A DNA stretch of 39,009 bases, taken from the NCBI GenBank assembly GCA_963934295.1, contig CAWVXY010000026.1, positions 1 through 39,009 of the forward strand, read 5' to 3'. Made by a program: the position numbers and the translations under genes. Source of the stretch: Seribacter sp963934295 (lineage in GTDB: Bacteria > Verrucomicrobiota > Verrucomicrobiia > Opitutales > Seribacteraceae). The notes under the pieces were generated by a model. It saw only the letters and a list, made by a program, of their open reading frames with translations, searched no databases and was not told the DNA's origin. Each line of letters starts with the position of its first letter. Positions within the stretch are counted from its first letter, which is position 1. This document shows positions 34,688 to 39,009 of the stretch, one piece after another.

Positions 34688-36087
34688 ATATTCCAATGAA
34701 TCCGAACATGATTAACCGGAGAGCTTTCCTCGCCGGTTCCGGTTTAAGTCTGGGTAGTGCAGCACTTAATACACTAATCGCCAAGGACGCAGACCAACCC
34801 ATGTACCTGCTCCCCAAAGCCAAGGCCAAGCGGGTCATTTTTCTATGCATGGCGGGCGGACCTTCTCACTTGGAAACCTTTGACTACAAACCTAAACTTG
34901 ATGAGCTCAACGGAAAACCCATGCCCGAGTCCTTCACCAAAGGTCAACCTATTGCTCAGTTACAGGGAAAAGAACTTAAAGTTCAGGGCCACTTGACCAA
35001 ATTTAAAAAATACGGAAAAGGAGAACAGTACATTAGTGATTATCTTCCATGGACTGCGAAAATGGCCGACGACATTTCAATTATTCGTTCTATGGTTACT
35101 GAACAGATCAACCATGATCCTGCACACACGTTCATGAATACCGGAACCGCGATCAGTGGACGTCCGTCGATGGGATCATGGGTAAACTACGGCTTAGGAA
35201 GTGTTGCCGAAGATTTACCCGGTTTTGTGGTCATGACCAGCGTGGGTGGACGCAATCCTCAACCCATTGCTTCTCGCCAATGGTCAGCGGGCTTTTTACC
35301 CAGCCGTTTTCAGGGAGTGGAATTCAATTCAACCGGAGACCCCGTACAATATGTACGAAACCCGAAAGGCGTAAGCGCAGAGCACCAAAAAAAATTGGTC
35401 AATGCAATTACAACTCTCGACCGTCATCGTAATCAGGCGATTAATGATCCCGAGACCGATACCCGGATTGCTGCCTATGAAATGGCCTTTAAAATGCAGA
35501 CATCCGTTCCTGAACTAATGGATGTGTCCAAGGAACCCCAGCATATCCTTGACATGTACGGTGCTAAACCAGGAGATGGTTCCTATGCTTCCAATTGCCT
35601 CCTTGCTCGTAAACTTGCCGAAAAAGGTGTTCGGTTTATTCATCTTTATCATCGTGGATGGGATCACCATGGCGGGTTAGAGAAATACATGGATACCTGT
35701 TGTGGCCTTACCGACAAACCCACATGGGCACTCATTCAGGATCTCAAACAACGGGGCATGCTCGATGATACACTGGTAGTTTGGGGAGGAGAATTTGGAC
35801 GCACTCCTATGTATCAGGGTAAGGGAGAAATCGGAAGAGATCACCACATCAAAGGCTTTTCCATGTGGATGGCGGGCGGAGGGGTAAAAGGTGGCTTTGG
35901 CTATGGAGAAACCGATGAACTTGGCTACCATGCAGTCAAAGACAAGGTACATGTTCACGACATGCACGCTACCATGCTCCATTTACTCGGCATTAACCAC
36001 AAGTTCTTTACCGTCAAACATCAGGGCCTTGACTGGAAACTTACCGGCGTCGACCATTCCCATGTGATTAAGCCTCTGATTGCATAA
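34684..36087 (+). CDS. DUF1501 secreted protein, partner of the coiled-coil cytochrome
   Basis: 467 residues from the ATG at 34684, which overlaps the previous stop. A longer frame back to 34630 lies inside the upstream gene and is not the start. A twin-arginine-like signal (NRRAFLAGSGLSLGSAALN) leads into RVIFLCMAGGPSHLETFDYKP, INHDPAHTFMNTGTAISGRPSMGSWVNYGLG, LYHRGWDHHGG, VVWGGEFGRTPM and HVHDMHATMLHLLGINH. It is clearly paralogous to the DUF1501 protein at 28507 (same blocks, similar length), so the two cassettes share an ancestor. Translational coupling suggests a fixed ratio with the cytochrome. Reaction unknown. Confidence 0.93.
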   Translation: MNIPMNPNMINRRAFLAGSGLSLGSAALNTLIAKDADQPMYLLPKAKAKRVIFLCMAGGPSHLETFDYKPKLDELNGKPMPESFTKGQPIAQLQGKELKVQGHLTKFKKYGKGEQYISDYLPWTAKMADDISIIRSMVTEQINHDPAHTFMNTGTAISGRPSMGSWVNYGLGSVAEDLPGFVVMTSVGGRNPQPIASRQWSAGFLPSRFQGVEFNSTGDPVQYVRNPKGVSAEHQKKLVNAITTLDRHRNQAINDPETDTRIAAYEMAFKMQTSVPELMDVSKEPQHILDMYGAKPGDGSYASNCLLARKLAEKGVRFIHLYHRGWDHHGGLEKYMDTCCGLTDKPTWALIQDLKQRGMLDDTLVVWGGEFGRTPMYQGKGEIGRDHHIKGFSMWMAGGGVKGGFGYGETDELGYHAVKDKVHVHDMHATMLHLLGINHKFFTVKHQGLDWKLTGVDHSHVIKPLIA

Positions 36088-36184
36088 AGTCTGCCCAATT
36101 CAATGATAGTTGGAAAACGATAATAACGACTGTTCTTTCTTGTCAGATACCTTTTCATTTTCCTGATTACTCAGGCGGATATTC

Positions 36185-36270
36185 GGTAATCAATTATCAT
36201 CCGCTAGAGCTTAAATTTGGTAATCATCGAATTATAAATTGCAATATCTTCCTAACCTAAGTCTTGCAAT
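36185..36270. repeat. Two pairs of short direct repeats before the GH-A-like gene
   Basis: GGTAATCA occurs at 36185-36192 and 36219-36226 (34 bases apart), and TTGCAAT at 36239-36245 and 36264-36270 (25 bases apart). All lie in the 210-base gap before the gene at 36298. Paired direct repeats in a promoter region may be regulator half-sites; both are short enough to be chance in AT-rich DNA. Confidence 0.3.
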
Positions 36271-36297
36271 TAGTATATTTTTCTTAAATCTAGGAGG

Positions 36298-38040
36298 ATG
36301 TGGACGGGATACTTCCTTCGTGGAATTCTTTTATTGTTGAGCAACCTCACCCTGGTTATCCAGGCCAAGGATTCGCTGATTCCTGAAAACCCTGAAGATC
36401 GGGTTGGACCGGGCATTGCCGACCTTTTCGAGAGGGATAATCCCCCGCCCTTCTACCAATCGACCCGCAATCATATGCATGTTGGGTTTCGATGGCAGCC
36501 CTACCGCAAGCAGCCCAAAAATTCTGAAAACGATATTAAGCGTGAAATCGCAAAAGTGGGTAGCTACGCAAGCTTTTGGTATATGTCGTTACATACCCTT
36601 CCAGAGAAAAAAAACCTGGATTATGCTAATCATCCATCCGATACAGCTCTTGCGATCAAACATGCGGTAAAACTTTGCAAAGAACGGGGCATCAAGACGG
36701 AATTGGTCATCTGGCAGGTCCCCTTGTGGATCAATGGCGGAAAGGTCTATGATGACTTCAATAAAATACCGCCTGATGATCAGGCGATTTATGATATGGT
36801 GAAAGCAACAGTCGAATGGTTTGGCGAGGATGTCGATTACTACGGTATTTTTCATGAAGCCAATCACCCTAAGTACTGGGATGGTAACTGGGATGATTTG
36901 ATGGATTTATTCATTCTACCTGCCACCCGTGCAATTCGAGATTATGAAAAGGAAACCGGAGACAAGAAAGTCATTTCCACCGCCGGCTTGTCACCATCCA
37001 GAAATTGTAAGAAATGGTACGATGTGCAACTGAAGTCAAAAGAGCTCATGGGAATGATTGATAACTTCGCTCTCAACCTGAGTGATTTCAACAATGGATG
37101 GGGGGGAGGACTACTCACTTGGGTAGGTTCAGTATGGAGCCAAATGGAATACATGGATAAACGCCTCCATGAGGAAGGATATTCTGATAAAGGGATCGTC
37201 GCGGCTGAAAGCTGGATCTGCTGGGACGGAAGAAAAACAACTCATGGGCCCGAAGGAAGTGGTGATACTGTAGAGTCAACCCTACGCATTTTTGGTGAAT
37301 GCCTCCAGCGCGGTCTGAGCCTTGCAAATCTCCCCTGGGCCGACAACAACAGTGCGTGGACCATGGGTCTTACCAAGCGGCTTGACTACAATGGTCGATT
37401 GGCCGAATTGGGCGAAAAACTAAATCCTAATTTCACAGGAGGACCACCTATCGCTACACGAAAACTGAACCTCATAGGATCGGATGAAAAATTTACAATC
37501 CAGAACGATGTGCCTACAATCTCCCGAAATAAATTTGGAGCACCCTATGCGGTACCGGACGACCCCAATCATACCCATTATTATATCTGGCGCTGGTTTG
37601 CCCAATTGTCAGCCGGGCAGAATGAGTGTATTCACCATGCCATTGCTGGCGAGGAAGGAAATGATATTACATTAGGTGAAGTGAAGGACAAGGACTTCAT
37701 GCGCATGAGTTCCTACGACCGTACAGCAGACAGGTTCATCGTTTTAGTGGCACGAAGGAAAGCAAACCGAGATCCTGAAGATTTAAAAATCTCGATACCG
37801 GCAACCATACAGAAAGGAAAACGGTACAACCGAGACGGCCAATTTGTCGGAGAGGGATTCGTCGAAGGTGAAAAAGTTCGGGTAATTTGGACCACCGAAG
37901 ATGTGGAATCCAAGACCGGTTATCGCCAAAATAAGAAATCTAGGGATACAGATCTCATAAAGGTCAAGGACGGCAAATTGACTTTCACTATTCCTGAATC
38001 TCATCGTTTAACTTCAATCGTTTTCGAAGTACTCCGCTAA
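36298..38040 (+). CDS. Secreted clan GH-A-like glycoside hydrolase (candidate)
   Basis: 580 residues with a signal peptide (about 1-23). The middle part (about 55-400) alternates strands and helices like a TIM barrel. Two glutamates sit where clan GH-A enzymes keep theirs: E187 in YYGIFHEANHPKYW (acid/base, end of strand 4, with HEAN replacing the usual NEP) and E304 in GIVAAESWICWDG (nucleophile, end of strand 7). Aromatic residues (WQVPLW, FNNGWGGG, LPWADNNSAWTM) suit a sugar-binding cleft. The C-terminal 130 residues form a beta-sandwich as in GH39/GH30-like enzymes. I cannot place it in a numbered family. AGGAGG directly touches the ATG, which is closer than normal. It stands between the DUF1501 cassette and a sugar-acid permease. 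Confidence 0.65.
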   Translation: MWTGYFLRGILLLLSNLTLVIQAKDSLIPENPEDRVGPGIADLFERDNPPPFYQSTRNHMHVGFRWQPYRKQPKNSENDIKREIAKVGSYASFWYMSLHTLPEKKNLDYANHPSDTALAIKHAVKLCKERGIKTELVIWQVPLWINGGKVYDDFNKIPPDDQAIYDMVKATVEWFGEDVDYYGIFHEANHPKYWDGNWDDLMDLFILPATRAIRDYEKETGDKKVISTAGLSPSRNCKKWYDVQLKSKELMGMIDNFALNLSDFNNGWGGGLLTWVGSVWSQMEYMDKRLHEEGYSDKGIVAAESWICWDGRKTTHGPEGSGDTVESTLRIFGECLQRGLSLANLPWADNNSAWTMGLTKRLDYNGRLAELGEKLNPNFTGGPPIATRKLNLIGSDEKFTIQNDVPTISRNKFGAPYAVPDDPNHTHYYIWRWFAQLSAGQNECIHHAIAGEEGNDITLGEVKDKDFMRMSSYDRTADRFIVLVARRKANRDPEDLKISIPATIQKGKRYNRDGQFVGEGFVEGEKVRVIWTTEDVESKTGYRQNKKSRDTDLIKVKDGKLTFTIPESHRLTSIVFEVLR

Positions 38041-38166
38041 GCCAAAAATAATTTACAAAGACTCAATCAAACAAGACCTCAACTTGGACCGAGTAAACAA
38101 ACCATTCTTCTTCCTTGCCTGAAAAGCCGAATTAATTCTCCATTAAAGATGTAACCCTTTCTTGCC

Positions 38167-39009
38167 ATGTCCATACCATTTATTCTTTTACTCGTTGGAA
38201 TTCTCACCGTAGTCGGGGGAATTATTTGGTTACGATTGCACGCCTTTCTGGCCCTCACACTCGCTGCACTTCTGGTGGGAATCCTTACCCCGGTCACCTT
38301 GTTGGAAAGATATCATGTGGAGGAAAAAGGAGTTTCAATAGAAGAAGCAAGAGAATTGGCTGATAAAAACGTGGGAACACGGGTGGCAGAAGGTTTTGGT
38401 CGGACCAGTGCCAAAATCGGAATTCTCATTGCCATGGCTGCAATTATCGGAACCTGCCTTATGGAGAGTGGGGGTGCCCTGCGTATCGTGCGTTCCTTTC
38501 TTTCCCTGCTCGGTGAGAAACGGGCTCCCGAAGCCCTTACCGGAAGCAGTTTCCTTCTCGGTATCCCCATCTTTTTCGATACTCTTTTTTATCTGATGAT
38601 TCCGTTGGCCCGGGCATTGGCGGCTCAGACTAAGAAGAATTATGTGCTCTATGTAATGGCTATCGTTGCGGGCGGTGCTATGACTCACTCCCTCGTACCC
38701 CCAACCCCCGGCCCCTTAGTGGTGGCTGGTGAATTGGGAGTGGATCTGGGGAGAATGATCGTAGGTGGAATACTTGTTGGCCTGGTGGGCATGACTGGAG
38801 CCTTTGCATACGCCCGTTGGTTCAATCGTAATCACCCGATCGAATTACGGACCAATCCAAATGAAAAAGAAAACAAATACCTCAAACTGTCCGATACTCC
38901 AGATGGGCAACTTCCCAGTCTATTGTCTTCTCTATCTCCAATTTTAATCCCTGTAATACTACTGGCCGGCAAATCTCTTCTTTTACAATTCTCTGATACT
39001 CTCAATAAA
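38167..39009 (+). CDS. GntP family gluconate/sugar-acid permease, cut by the right edge
   Basis: 281 residues to the window edge, no stop reached; the family is usually about 450. Start at the ATG at 38167 (MSIPFILLLVGILTVVGG), with only a weak ribosome site. Hydrophobic helices alternate with the GntP marks ESGGALRIVRSFLSLLG, LLGIPIFFDTLFYLMIPLARAL and GGAMTHSLVPPTPGP, the last being the family's signature substrate-path loop. It would import gluconate or a related hexonate/aldonate with protons through the inner membrane. Following a GH-A-like gene by 126 bases, it may take up sugar acids released from polysaccharide; that link is inference. Confidence 0.92.
   Translation, partial: MSIPFILLLVGILTVVGGIIWLRLHAFLALTLAALLVGILTPVTLLERYHVEEKGVSIEEARELADKNVGTRVAEGFGRTSAKIGILIAMAAIIGTCLMESGGALRIVRSFLSLLGEKRAPEALTGSSFLLGIPIFFDTLFYLMIPLARALAAQTKKNYVLYVMAIVAGGAMTHSLVPPTPGPLVVAGELGVDLGRMIVGGILVGLVGMTGAFAYARWFNRNHPIELRTNPNEKENKYLKLSDTPDGQLPSLLSSLSPILIPVILLAGKSLLLQFSDTLNK

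Overview
The window reads as chromosomal DNA of a bacterium in the Planctomycetota-Verrucomicrobiota (PVC) group. The main reason is its stock of Planctomycete-type families: three DUF1549/DUF1553 haem proteins, two DUF1501 proteins, one DUF1592-type cytochrome with its DUF1552 partner, a DUF1080 protein, a twin-arginine Gfo/Idh/MocA oxidoreductase and a sulfatase. The DNA is fairly AT-rich by eye. That, with the family mix, leans me towards a Verrucomicrobiota (Opitutae-like) host, but this is inference. I see no tRNA, rRNA, CRISPR array, transposase or phage gene. No stretch without a gene exceeds 300 bases.

Left part (1-15000), all minus strand. It opens with a giant secreted protein that runs off the left edge: three haem sites, a seven-bladed WD40 propeller, DUF1549 and DUF1553, a coiled coil and C-terminal sandwich domains. 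Next come a PhzF-type isomerase, the Gfo/Idh/MocA oxidoreductase, a three-gene ECF sigma factor unit (sigma factor, membrane-anchored presumed anti-sigma factor, small secreted helical protein), an FAD-dependent oxidoreductase with a golvesin-like C-terminus, and a DUF1080 / threonine aldolase / TIGR01777 epimerase operon.

Middle (15000-25400). An ABC exporter pair and a DUF3817 membrane protein run on the plus strand. They meet head to head a DUF1592-DUF1552 pair whose last stop codon overlaps that of the DUF3817 gene. Then come a tRNA-dihydrouridine synthase, a rhodanese-DUF2892 protein, and an overlapping metallophosphoesterase / SMUG1-type uracil-DNA glycosylase pair.

Right part (25400-39009), mostly plus strand. 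Two paralogous DUF1549/DUF1553-DUF1501 cassettes flank an orphan two-helix membrane protein with a Cys4 tail and a minus-strand sulfatase. After them lie a secreted enzyme resembling glycoside hydrolase clan GH-A and a GntP-type sugar-acid permease cut by the right edge.

The common theme is probably breakdown of complex, partly sulfated polysaccharide outside the cytoplasm. Sulfatase, GH-A-like hydrolase, 3-keto-glycoside chemistry (Gfo/Idh plus DUF1080) and a sugar-acid permease would handle the sugars. The haem-bearing DUF1549/DUF1592 proteins and their DUF1501/DUF1552 partners form an abundant secreted redox module of unknown biochemical role. That link is inference from gene content; nothing here proves a substrate.
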